Shown in pieces: positions 1 to 8,680 of a stretch of 64,000 bases of DNA (its first letter is position 1; each line of letters opens with the position of its first letter). The DNA comes from Clostridiales bacterium (GTDB taxonomy: Bacteria > Bacillota > Clostridia > Oscillospirales > Oscillospiraceae): positions 1-64,000 of the forward strand of contig JAJQBR010000075.1 in assembly GCA_021203185.1 (NCBI GenBank). Reading direction: 5' to 3'. The position numbers and the translations under genes are program-made. The notes under the pieces were generated by a model. It had not been told where the DNA came from. It saw only the letters and a list, made by a program, of their open reading frames with translations, and did not search any database.

Positions 1-1024
1 AGGCCCAGGTGTCGCCGCCGCCGCCGGCGTCGCCGGACTCGGTGACCCACATCTCTGCGCCGGGGACGTATTTGTCCCGCATGGGGGCGTAGGTGCGGGC
101 AAAGTTGGCAGCGGTGTCCAGATACTCCTCGCACAGAGCTTCATCGGCCAGCCAGTGGGCGGAAGGCATGACGGAGGCCAGCCGCTCGGAGACGCCGTTG
201 TAGTAGTGATAGCTGAACACGTCCAGCGGCACGGTGGTGCCTTCCATCAGGTCGGCGCAGTTGCAGGTCTCGCTGGCGAGCTGCTCGATGCCGCCGCCGG
301 ACTTCCGGCCGAAGGTGAGGTTATCGCCGCCGGTGGAGCTGGGGCCGACCTTCAGGCAGTCGGGGTAGTTCTCATCCAGCCACTTGAAAAACAGATCCTG
401 ATCCCGACGGTAGTCGGCAGGGGTGTATCCGGGAGGGAAGCCGGTGTCCGCCATCATGTTCGGCTCGTTGGTGAACTCCGCCGCGTCGATGGGTACGCCG
501 TACTCGGCACTCAGGCCAAACAGCTTTTCTGCCTCGGTGGGAGGCCAGGGTTCGTGGGCGCTGTGCAGACCGGGGCAGTTTGCCACGGAGACGATCAGCT
601 TTGCGCCGATAGCCTTGACAAAGTCCAGCACGCCGATCCACTGCTCTTTGGTCAGTACGTTCAGATAGCCTTCGGGAACCTGGCCGTTGGTGGTTCCGTC
701 GAAGTCATAATAGGTCTTGGTGGCCCAGGTGCCCGAGACTCGCACCCACGCGGTGCCAAGTTCTTTGGCCAGGGCGCGGAGTTTTTCGTTATAGAGATCG
801 ATGGGGGGATAGACCTGCATCAGATCCTTGTACATGGCGGCAATGCCCTCGTCGGTAGCCTCCACATAAAACTCCTCTGTGCCGGCCACCTGTCCGGGGG
901 TGTACGCCTTCCAGAAGGTGCCGCCGGTGACCTCGGCAAACTCCACGTTGTAAGACATCATCATGGGGTTGCCGTCCCGCAGGGCGGGCAGACCCTCAGC
1001 CTGGATTTTGATAAACTCTGCCAT
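1..1024 (-). CDS. Heparanase-like glycoside hydrolase (GH79-type), C-terminus cut by window edge
   Basis: The reading frame starts at ATG 1022-1024 behind a good AAAGGAG site and stays open to base 1, so 341 codons are visible and the C-terminus lies outside. The fold looks like a TIM-barrel retaining glycosidase of clan GH-A. Glu187 in a TNEPN motif would be the acid/base, and Glu329 in MWVTESGDAGGGG would be the nucleophile; both contexts match the heparanase/beta-glucuronidase family GH79. A typical barrel strand, DVFSYHYYNG, lies between them. No signal peptide is visible (the N-terminus is MAEFIKIQAEG), so a cytoplasmic enzyme acting on imported glucuronides or oligosaccharides is likely. 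The substrate cannot be read from the sequence. A palindrome covers its promoter. The family call is good but rests on motifs only. Confidence 0.75.
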   Translation of the reverse strand, partial: MAEFIKIQAEGLPALRDGNPMMMSYNVEFAEVTGGTFWKAYTPGQVAGTEEFYVEATDEGIAAMYKDLMQVYPPIDLYNEKLRALAKELGTAWVRVSGTWATKTYYDFDGTTNGQVPEGYLNVLTKEQWIGVLDFVKAIGAKLIVSVANCPGLHSAHEPWPPTEAEKLFGLSAEYGVPIDAAEFTNEPNMMADTGFPPGYTPADYRRDQDLFFKWLDENYPDCLKVGPSSTGGDNLTFGRKSGGGIEQLASETCNCADLMEGTTVPLDVFSYHYYNGVSERLASVMPSAHWLADEALCEEYLDTAANFARTYAPMRDKYVPGAEMWVTESGDAGGGGDTWA

Positions 1025-1057
1025 AAAAACGCTCCTTTCATCGCGTCGCGTCTTGTT

Positions 1058-1079
1058 GCGCCGCAGAGGGTTGCGGCGC
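1058..1079 (-). other. Hairpin in the GH79 mRNA leader
   Basis: A perfect 8-bp stem (GCGCCGCA / TGCGGCGC) with a 6-nt loop lies between the predicted transcription start and the ribosome site of the GH79 gene. It has no U tract, so it may be an mRNA-stabilising hairpin rather than a terminator. Confidence 0.45.
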
Positions 1080-1092
1080 TTTCTTATGTATT

Positions 1093-1127
1093 ATTATACA
1101 CAAGGCGATTTCTGTTCGCAAGCGAAC
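1093..1127 (-). promoter_or_regulatory. GH79 promoter with overlapping palindromic operator
   Basis: On the minus strand, TTGCGA (1116-1121) and TATAAT (1093-1098) are separated by 17 bp. A palindrome with GTTCGC arms around AA (GTTCGCAAGCGAAC, 1114-1127) covers the -35 box. Its CG-containing, dyad-symmetric form resembles LacI-type operators, which would fit sugar-responsive repression. The regulator itself is not in the window. Confidence 0.6.
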
Positions 1128-1196
1128 TTTTACAAAAAACGCGGTAAAATCTTTGCGTTTTTGTGCAGAATTTATGAATGGATGAAAAACAGAACT

Positions 1197-1592
1197 TTAA
1201 AAAGTGATAACTTCCGGCTCGTGCGTAAAGGCGGAGATGGTGGCGGTGGCGTCTTTGAAGTAAAACACAGAGGTGTTTCCCTCCGGGCCGGTGGTGTACA
1301 TCTCCCGCAGGCTGGGGTAAGCGTCCAGCATGGATTCCTGGGCCTCCGTCCGTTGATCCAACTCCACGGAACCGGCCAGACGTAACCACTCGCCGCCCTT
1401 CATGGCGCAAATCTCCACTTTGGGGTTCTCCAGCATTTGCCGCTCCACCTGTTTGCCCTTGCCGGTCTGGAGGTACAGCTTGCCCTCAAAAACGTGGATG
1501 GTCCCAAAGGGGCGAACACGGGGCTGGCCGTGGTCGTCGGTGGCCAGGTAATAGGTTTGGGCTTCCTTTAAAAATTCGTAAACTCGGTTCAT
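1197..1592 (-). CDS. Pyridoxamine 5'-phosphate oxidase-fold (flavin-binding split-barrel) protein
   Basis: A 131-residue protein starting at ATG 1590-1592 behind AGAAAGGAACG. The opening, in which a short helix leads into YYLATDDHGQPRVRPFGTI, followed by KLYLQTGKGKQVERQMLENPK, is typical of small PNPOx-like proteins (split beta-barrel, FMN or F420 binding). These are usually dimeric and reduce or bind small molecules; few have known substrates. It is much shorter than true PdxH (about 215 residues) and should not be called vitamin B6 oxidase. It is a single-gene unit with its own promoter. The family assignment is firm and the function unknown. Confidence 0.8.
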   Translation of the reverse strand: MNRVYEFLKEAQTYYLATDDHGQPRVRPFGTIHVFEGKLYLQTGKGKQVERQMLENPKVEICAMKGGEWLRLAGSVELDQRTEAQESMLDAYPSLREMYTTGPEGNTSVFYFKDATATISAFTHEPEVITF

Positions 1593-1637
1593 GGTGCGTT
1601 CCTTTCTGAGAAAAACAGGGGTGTTTTGGACGTTTAT

Positions 1638-1674
1638 AGTATAACACGCCTTGCGGGGAAGGACAAGGCGTGTT
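1638..1674 (-). promoter_or_regulatory. Promoter of the PNPOx-like gene inside an 11-bp inverted repeat
   Basis: On the minus strand, TTGTCC (1661-1666), a 17-bp spacer and TATACT (1638-1643) form a promoter. The perfect inverted repeat AACACGCCTTG / CAAGGCGTGTT (1643-1653 and 1664-1674) spans spacer and -35, so it may be an operator. As RNA it would fold into a hairpin at or upstream of the start site. Confidence 0.5.
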
Positions 1675-1726
1675 TTCCGGAATGACTCTTACTCCCCTGC
1701 GCCTGGGAAATTTCCGTTTTTTGTGG

Positions 1727-1755
1727 TTGCAATTTCTTCGGGAAACGAGTAAAAT
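1727..1755 (+). promoter_or_regulatory. mgtE promoter
   Basis: TTGCAA (1727-1732), 17 bp, TAAAAT (1750-1755). It predicts a transcript start near 1762 and hence a 5' leader of about 260 nt before mgtE. Confidence 0.65.
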
Positions 1756-1761
1756 ATCGTA

Positions 1762-2016
1762 GGGGATAAACTGTCCCCAGTATTTTTGCGCCTTTTCCAG
1801 AAGCGACGCCGCTTGTGCGGCGCTGCCCAAAAGATGAAAGGAGATGAGACAGGAATGGACGCAGGCGGTCGAAGTCGCAGAGCTGATGGCAATGACACTC
1901 CGGTACCCTTATGGGTTCCTGTTATCCACCGGTCTCACCCTTCTGTGAGACTGTCGGTTCTGCGAGTGTAGTGCGCAGTTCTGCCTCCCGACTTATTTCC
2001 CAAAGTAAGAAGGAGG
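1762..2016 (+). promoter_or_regulatory. Structured mgtE leader RNA, candidate Mg-responsive riboswitch of unrecognised class
   Basis: The leader can be folded by eye into nested helices: 1872-1876 with 1990-1994; 1877-1885 with 1976-1984 (nine pairs, one G-U); 1895-1900 with 1964-1969. Inside these are 1901-1904 with 1928-1931, a hairpin 1905-1908/1913-1916, and a 7-bp hairpin 1932-1938/1945-1951. Two more hairpins lie upstream (1762-1778 and around 1810-1822). The bulged CCTCC at 1984-1988 is complementary to the Shine-Dalgarno GGAGG at 2012-2016, which offers a way to hide the ribosome site. I do not see the conserved M-box (ykoK) strings. Fold and ligand are inferences. Confidence 0.55.
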
Positions 2017-2025
2017 TAGTTCCCA

Positions 2026-3396
2026 ATGAACATCGAAATCAACATGGAGGAGCTGAAAGAGCTTGTCAAGGACAAGGAATTTCGCAAGCTGAAATTCCTG
2101 CTGGAACGGATGAACGAAGCGGACGTGGCGGAGTTCCTGGAGGAGCTTCCCATGCAGCAGTCCGTTCTGGTGTTCCGAATGCTCCCCAAGTCCACGGCGT
2201 CAGACGTGTTCGCCTTTCTGCCGGTGGAAATTCAAAAGGAGATCATCCTGGCCATCACCGACAAGGAGTTGCAGACCATCGTAGAGGACCTCTACATGGA
2301 CGACGTGGTGGATATGCTGGAAGAACTCCCCGCCTCCGTGGTTCGCCGGGTGCTGGAAAACGCCACCCCGGAGACCCGCACGACCATCAACCAGTTTTTA
2401 AATTACCCGGAGAACTCCGCCGGGAGCATTATGACGGCGGAATACATCTCCCTGAAACGGGGGATGACAGTCAGTCAGTCCTTCGACTATATCCGCGCCC
2501 ACGGGCAGGATAAGGAGACCATCTACGTCCTCTATGTTACCGACGCGGAGCGGCACCTGGAGGGCGTGGTCACGGTGAAGGACCTGTTGATGCACGGCTA
2601 TGAGGTACCCATCGAGGAACTGATGGACGTCAATGTCATCAGCTGTGTCACCACCGACGACCAGGAAGACGCCGCCAACCTGATGAAAAAGTACGACCTG
2701 CTCTCTCTGGCGGTGGTGGACACCGAAGACCGTCTGGTGGGCCTTATCACCGTGGACGATGCGGTGGACGTCATGCAGCAAGAGGCCACGGAGGACATGG
2801 AGAAGATGGCGGCTATGCTGCCCTCGGAGCGGGCCTACCTGAAAACCAACGTATTCGACACCTGGAAGGCCCGTATCCCCTGGCTGATGCTGCTGATGAT
2901 CTCCGCCACCTTCACCGGAGCCATCATCGACAGCTTTGAAGACGCGCTGGCTGTCTGTACGGTGCTGACCGGCTTCATTCCCATGCTGATGGACACCGGC
3001 GGCAACTCTGGCTCTCAGGCGTCGGTGTCGGTCATCCGCGGCCTGTCCCTGAAAGAGATTGAGTTTGACGACCTGTTCCGGGTCATCTGGAAAGAAATTC
3101 GCGTGGCGGTGCTGTGCGGCGTCACCCTGGCGTGCATCAACTTTGTCAAAATCCTTGTGGTGGACAAAATGCTCATGGGCCGGGAGGGAATCACCCTAAT
3201 GGTGGACGCAGTGGTCTGCGCCACGCTGATGCTGACTATCATCTGCGCCAAGTGCATTGGCTGCATCCTGCCCATGCTGGCCGACCGGCTGGGCTTCGAC
3301 CCGGCGGTGATGGCCTCTCCCTTCATCACCACCCTGGTGGACGCGGTCTCGCTGCTGATTTACTTCCAGCTGGCCAGCGCCGCGCTGGGCTTCTAA
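2026..3396 (+). CDS. mgtE: Magnesium transporter MgtE
   Basis: This 456-residue protein has the complete MgtE architecture. An N-terminal helical domain covers about residues 1-130 (EELPMQQSVLVFRML, EELPASVVRRVL). A pair of CBS domains covers about 130-260 (YVLYVTDAERHLEGVV, LAVVDTEDRLVGLITVDDAVDVM). A plug helix follows, then five membrane segments from about 280 to the end. The pore signature GFIPMLMDTGGNSGSQ is present in the first membrane helices. The protein is an inner-membrane Mg2+ channel; in characterised members the cytosolic N and CBS domains close the pore when Mg2+ is abundant. The start ATG is set by AGAAGGAGG just upstream. It is monocistronic, with its own promoter, long leader and terminator hairpin. 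Confidence 0.96.
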   Translation: MNIEINMEELKELVKDKEFRKLKFLLERMNEADVAEFLEELPMQQSVLVFRMLPKSTASDVFAFLPVEIQKEIILAITDKELQTIVEDLYMDDVVDMLEELPASVVRRVLENATPETRTTINQFLNYPENSAGSIMTAEYISLKRGMTVSQSFDYIRAHGQDKETIYVLYVTDAERHLEGVVTVKDLLMHGYEVPIEELMDVNVISCVTTDDQEDAANLMKKYDLLSLAVVDTEDRLVGLITVDDAVDVMQQEATEDMEKMAAMLPSERAYLKTNVFDTWKARIPWLMLLMISATFTGAIIDSFEDALAVCTVLTGFIPMLMDTGGNSGSQASVSVIRGLSLKEIEFDDLFRVIWKEIRVAVLCGVTLACINFVKILVVDKMLMGREGITLMVDAVVCATLMLTIICAKCIGCILPMLADRLGFDPAVMASPFITTLVDAVSLLIYFQLASAALGF

Positions 3397-3425
3397 GGTG
3401 CTGTTGCCGAAAAACGATCATATGT

Positions 3426-3471
3426 AGAAAGAGGAAATGCGCCGTTTTGTGGGCGGGCGTTTCCTCTTTCT
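3426..3471 (+). terminator. Hairpin terminator after mgtE
   Basis: AGAAAGAGGAAATGCGCC pairs with GGGCGTTTCCTCTTTCT across a short loop. The U tract is weak (TGTCC then AT-rich DNA), so efficiency is uncertain. Confidence 0.6.
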
Positions 3472-3530
3472 GTCCGTTCATAAAAATTTAATAAATTTTT
3501 TCTGCAGGAAAGAGGAATTTTCGCCCCTTC

Positions 3531-3560
3531 TTGCGTATTAATACACTAGAAGGGTAAAAT
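3531..3560 (+). promoter_or_regulatory. Promoter of the dnaG-sigA operon
   Basis: TTGCGT (3531-3536), 18 bp, TAAAAT (3555-3560), about 75 bp before the dnaG ribosome site. Confidence 0.5.
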
Positions 3561-3641
3561 CCAATTTGTCAAGGGGAAATCTGGCGGTTTTTTGCGCCTG
3601 GTTCGCCTTGCAGCGCCGGTTATCGGGGAGGAGGGGACGCG

Positions 3642-5380
3642 ATGGCAATTCCGGAGTCGTTTTTGGACGAGGTCAACGCTCGCACAGACATTGTTGACCT
3701 GGTCTCCAGCTATGTCCAGCTGCAAAAGAAGGGCAGCCGGTATTGGGCCTGCTGTCCCTTCCACAGCGAAAAGACTCCCTCCTTCTGCGTCTCGCCGGAC
3801 AAGCAGATGTTCTACTGCTTCGGCTGCCACAAGGGGGGCGGGGCCATCAGCTTCGTCATGGAGGAGGAAGGCGCCGCCTTTGTGGACGCGGTGGCGATTC
3901 TGGCCCAGCGGGCGGGGCTGCAAATGCCTGAAGCCGACGAGGATCGGGGTCGCCAGAAGCAGCGGGAGCGGCTCTACGCCCTGAACCGGGAGGCCGCGAA
4001 ATACTTCAACCAGAACCTGAGCAGTCCCCAGGCGGAGAATGCCCGGCGCTACCTGGTGGATCGAGGGCTGTCCCGGCGGACCCTTACCAACTTCGGCATG
4101 GGCTACGCCTTCAACCAGTGGGACGCCCTCATCAAGGCCATGGCCGAGAAAGGGTACAGCAAAAAAGAGCTGCTGGACGCCGGATTGGTTGTGTCCAACC
4201 AGAAGGGCAACATCTACGACCGCTTCCGAGGCCGGGTGATTTTCCCCATCATCGACCTGCGGGGCAACGTCATTGGCTTCGGAGGTCGGGTGTTGGACGA
4301 CACCAAGCCCAAGTACCTGAACTCGCCGGACACTCCTGTTTACAACAAGAGCAAGAACCTCTTCGCCATGAACATCGCCAAAAAGTCCAAGGCGGGACGG
4401 CTGATTCTGACCGAGGGCTATATGGACACCATCTCCCTCCACCAGGGCGGCTTCGACTGCGCGGTGGCCTCCCTGGGGACTTCTCTGACCGAGGATCACG
4501 CTCGCCTGATGGCCAAATACACCAAAGAGGTGGTGCTGGCCTACGACGGCGACGCGGCAGGAGTTGCAGCGGCACAGCGGGCCATCGGCATTCTGAGCCG
4601 GGTGGGGTTGGAGGTTCGGGTGCTGAACGTTACCGGAGCCAAGGATCCCGACGAGTTTATCAAGAAATATGGCCGGGCCGCCTTCCAGAAGCTGCTGGAC
4701 GGCTCGGAGGGCCAGGTGGAATACCGGCTGCTGCAAATCCAGAAGAAATACGACCTGAGCGAGGACAGCCAGAAGGTGGAGTACCTCCAGGAGGCCGCCC
4801 GGCTCATCGCCCAGCTCTCCAGCCCCGTGGAGCGGGAGATTTACGGCGGACGGGCCGCCGCCGCCGCCGGAGTGGATCGGAAGGCCATGGACGACGAGGT
4901 GACCCGGCAGCGCAAGCGCTCCAGTTGGCAGCAGCGCCGCCAGGAGGAACGGCGGGCCATGACCCCTACCGCCAGCCTCCAGCCGGAGGAACGCAAGCTC
5001 CGCTACCAGAATATGCGCTCCGCCATGGCGGAGGAGGGTGTCATCGCCCTGGCGCTGATGGACAGCGACCTGCTGGCCCTGGCGGAGGAACTGGGGCCGG
5101 AGCAGTTTTCCTCGGAGCTGCTGGGCCGGGTATACGGCATCCTGCGGCAGCGGTGGCAGGAGGGCAAGAGCAGCACTCTGGACAACCTGACCGCGCTGCT
5201 GGAGCCGGAGGAAATCAGTCACCTGACGAAAATCATGCAGCAGCCCCAGACCCGCGCCAACAACGAACGGGCGCTGGCCGATTACATCAAAACCATTCAG
5301 ACCGAATGTGTCAAACGCCAGGTCGCTGACGACAGCGACCTACTGGCAGTCATCCAAAGAAAAACGATGGAGGAACCAAA

Positions 5381-5384
<4 letters not shown>
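3642..5384 (+). CDS. dnaG: DNA primase DnaG
   Basis: A 580-residue primase that makes RNA primers at the replication fork and works with the replicative helicase. The N-terminal CHC2 zinc finger is clear (C38, H41, C59, C62 in CPFH...YCFGC). The TOPRIM catalytic core covers about residues 250-340, with the acidic LTEGYMD motif (Glu258) and AYDGDAAG (Asp302, Asp304). The C-terminal part (about 450-580) would be the helicase-binding domain and is poorly conserved, as usual. The start ATG follows GAGGAGGGGACGCG. Its stop overlaps the next start as ATGA, so primase and the main sigma factor are translationally coupled, the classical macromolecular-synthesis arrangement but without rpsU here. Confidence 0.96.
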
Positions 5385-6634
<1,250 letters not shown>

Positions 6635-6656
6635 ACGAGACAGAATTAAACCAGCC

Positions 6657-6691
6657 CGCCCCTTCCTGCGGCCACCCGCCGGGGAGGGGCG
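6657..6691 (+). terminator. Hairpin after sigA
   Basis: CGCCCCT and AGGGGCG arms enclose a GC-rich loop just after the sigA stop. There is no good U tract (GATTCGTTT follows), so it may be only a partial terminator. Confidence 0.4.
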
Positions 6692-6718
6692 ATTCGTTTC
6701 CGGATTTGCCAAACCCTC

Positions 6719-6747
6719 TTGCGGCCAGAGGGAGAATTGGGTATAAT
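6719..6747 (+). promoter_or_regulatory. Promoter of the cobalamin operon
   Basis: TTGCGG (6719-6724), 17 bp, TATAAT (6742-6747). The predicted transcript begins near 6754, only about 26 nt before the first start codon, so there is no room for a cobalamin riboswitch in the leader. Confidence 0.65.
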
Positions 6748-6779
6748 AATGTTCGGTCATGCAGAAAGGAGGCGCCGCC

Positions 6780-7931
6780 GTGCGGAAACTGGAACACTAC
6801 ATTCAGGTAGGCCAACAGCGTCTGCGCTGCGGTTACACCACCGGCACCTGTGCCGCCGCCGCCGCCAGAGGCGCGGTAGAGCTGCTGCTGACCGGCGTAG
6901 CTCCCGACCTGCTGCGGGTGGAGACCCCTTCCGGCCTCACCGTAGAGGTAGAGGTGGAGGAGGCCCAGTTGCTGGAGGGCTGCGCCCGCTGCGCTGTCCG
7001 CAAGGATGCCGGGGACGACCCGGACATCACCGACGGCGTATTGGTCTGGGCGGCGGTGGAACGCACTGAGGCCCCCGGCGTGACCGTCGACGGGGGAGAA
7101 GGCGTGGGCCGGGTGACCCGGCCCGGATTGGACCAGCCCCCCGGCGCGGCGGCCATCAACAGCGTTCCCCGGCAGATGATAACAGAGCAGTTGGAAGCAG
7201 CCCTCCGGGATGCGGGAGGTGACTGCGGCCTGCGGACGGTCATCTCTATCCCCCAGGGAAGGGAACTGGCGCAAAAGACCTTCAATCCCCGTTTGGGAAT
7301 CGAGGGCGGTCTGTCTGTGCTGGGAACCTCCGGCATTGTCCGGCCTATGAGCGAGGCAGCGCTGATGGCCTCTATCCATACAGAGCTGGATATGCGCCGG
7401 GCGGAGGGAATCCTTGATTTGCTGGTTTCACCGGGGAACTACGGGGCGGATTTTGCCCGCAGTGTCCTGGGGCTGAACCTGGCGCATAGCGTTCAATGCT
7501 CCAACTACATCGGTGACACGCTGGATTACGCCGCCGCAAAGGGTTTTCGTTCCTTCCTGCTGGTGGGACACCTGGGCAAACTGGTGAAGTGCGCCGCCGG
7601 GGTGATGAACACCCACTCACGGGTAGCGGACTGCCGCATGGAGACGCTGGCGGCCCACGCCGCCCTGTGCGGCGCAAAGCAGGAGACGGTGAGGGCCATT
7701 TTGCAAGCCGTCACAACTGAAGCTGCAATTTCAAACCTGCAAGAAGCGAATTTGCTGGATGAAACGATGGGCAGTGTAATGGAGGCGCTTTCGCGCCACC
7801 TTCGCCACAGGGCAGGGGAGGCCCTGCGGGTGGAAGCGGTGCTGTTCACCAACCAACATGGCGTTTTAGGCGAAACGGAGGGCGCGGCGGAGCTGCTGGC
7901 CTTCCACCGGAAGGGGGAACAGGAACCATGA
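6780..7931 (+). CDS. cbiD: Cobalt-precorrin-5B C1-methyltransferase CbiD
   Basis: First gene of a 21-gene corrin operon. CbiD uses S-adenosylmethionine to methylate C1 of cobalt-precorrin-5B in the anaerobic pathway. The N-terminal signature RCGYTTGTCAAAAARGA is diagnostic, followed by DDPDITDG and a long C-terminal half with the LVSPGNYGADFA segment. I place the start at GTG 6780-6782, because AAAGGAGG lies 9 nt upstream. The in-frame ATG at 6759 would put that ribosome site inside the gene. The product is then 383 residues, normal for the family. The stop overlaps cbiF as ATGA. Confidence 0.94.
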   Translation: MRKLEHYIQVGQQRLRCGYTTGTCAAAAARGAVELLLTGVAPDLLRVETPSGLTVEVEVEEAQLLEGCARCAVRKDAGDDPDITDGVLVWAAVERTEAPGVTVDGGEGVGRVTRPGLDQPPGAAAINSVPRQMITEQLEAALRDAGGDCGLRTVISIPQGRELAQKTFNPRLGIEGGLSVLGTSGIVRPMSEAALMASIHTELDMRRAEGILDLLVSPGNYGADFARSVLGLNLAHSVQCSNYIGDTLDYAAAKGFRSFLLVGHLGKLVKCAAGVMNTHSRVADCRMETLAAHAALCGAKQETVRAILQAVTTEAAISNLQEANLLDETMGSVMEALSRHLRHRAGEALRVEAVLFTNQHGVLGETEGAAELLAFHRKGEQEP

Positions 7932-8680
7932 TTCATTTCGTAGGCGCGGGGCCTGGCGCCCCCGACCTGATCACCCTCCGGGGCGCGAAGCTGCTGGCGA
8001 AGGCGGACGTGATTCTTTACGCCGGTTCCCTGGTGAACCCGGTGCTGCTGGAGGGCAGAAAGGCGAATTGTCAGGTCTACAACACCGCCCGCATGACGCT
8101 GGAGGAGGTCCTGGCGGTCATGGAGCGGGCGGGAAATAACTGTGAAGTAGTTCGCCTTCACACAGGCGATCCCTCCCTCTATGGGGCTATCCGGGAGCAG
8201 ATGGACGCTCTGGATCGACTGAATATCCCCTATGATGTGACCCCCGGCGTCTCCGCCTTTTCCGGGGCGGCTGCGGCACTGCGGGCAGAATACACCCTGC
8301 CCAATGTCTCGCAAACGGTCATTATCACCCGCGCCGAAGGGCGCACTCCCGTCCCAGAGGGGGAAAAACTGCGGGATTTGGCCCGCCATCAGGCCACGAT
8401 GGTGCTGTTTCTCTCCGCCGGGCTGCTGCCAAAGGTACAGGAGGAGCTGCTGGCGGGGGGCTACCCGCCGGATACCCCCGCCGCTATCGTCTATAAAGCT
8501 ACATGGCCAGATGAAAAGGTATTTTACTGTACAGTGGATTCTCTGGCGGACACCGCCGCACAGAATGGTGTCAGCCGGACGGCGCTGGTCACAGTAGGAC
8601 GATTTTTAGCGGGAGACTATGCCCGTTCCCGGCTCTATGACCCCTCTTTCAGCCACAGCTGGCGGGAGGCGCAGGTGTGA
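7928..8680 (+). CDS. cbiF: Cobalt-precorrin-4 C11-methyltransferase CbiF
   Basis: A 250-residue SAM-dependent tetrapyrrole methylase. The family opening IHFVGAGPGAPDLITLRGA is followed by DVILYAGSLVNP, which is specific for the C11 methyltransferases (CbiF/CobM). Further on come the HTGDPSLYGAIREQ and DVTPGVSAFSGAAA motifs that form the SAM pocket. It adds the C11 methyl group to cobalt-precorrin-4 and prepares the ring for opening by the next gene product, CbiG. Four-base overlaps join it to cbiD and cbiG. Confidence 0.95.
   Translation: MIHFVGAGPGAPDLITLRGAKLLAKADVILYAGSLVNPVLLEGRKANCQVYNTARMTLEEVLAVMERAGNNCEVVRLHTGDPSLYGAIREQMDALDRLNIPYDVTPGVSAFSGAAAALRAEYTLPNVSQTVIITRAEGRTPVPEGEKLRDLARHQATMVLFLSAGLLPKVQEELLAGGYPPDTPAAIVYKATWPDEKVFYCTVDSLADTAAQNGVSRTALVTVGRFLAGDYARSRLYDPSFSHSWREAQV

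Noticed and set aside
155-1147. A 330-codon open frame on the plus strand
   Set aside because: It lies antisense to the GH79 gene, whose motifs, start and ribosome site are clear. Long antisense frames are expected in DNA this rich in G and C at third positions.
1786-1971. Small peptide genes in the mgtE leader (frames from 1834, 1844 and 1855)
   Set aside because: The only ribosome-site match is too close or too far for each start, and the codons coincide with the helices of the leader RNA. A leader peptide remains possible but is less likely.
1762-2016. M-box magnesium riboswitch
   Set aside because: The conserved M-box strings near its 5' and 3' ends are not seen, and the helices found have a different order.
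6635-6779. Cobalamin riboswitch before cbiD
   Set aside because: I looked for the B12-box and a long structured leader; only 145 bp exist, and the promoter sits 26 nt from the transcript's first start codon.
6759-6779. ATG 6759 as the start of cbiD
   Set aside because: It would place the AAAGGAGG ribosome site inside the gene; GTG 6780 fits the spacing and family N-terminus.
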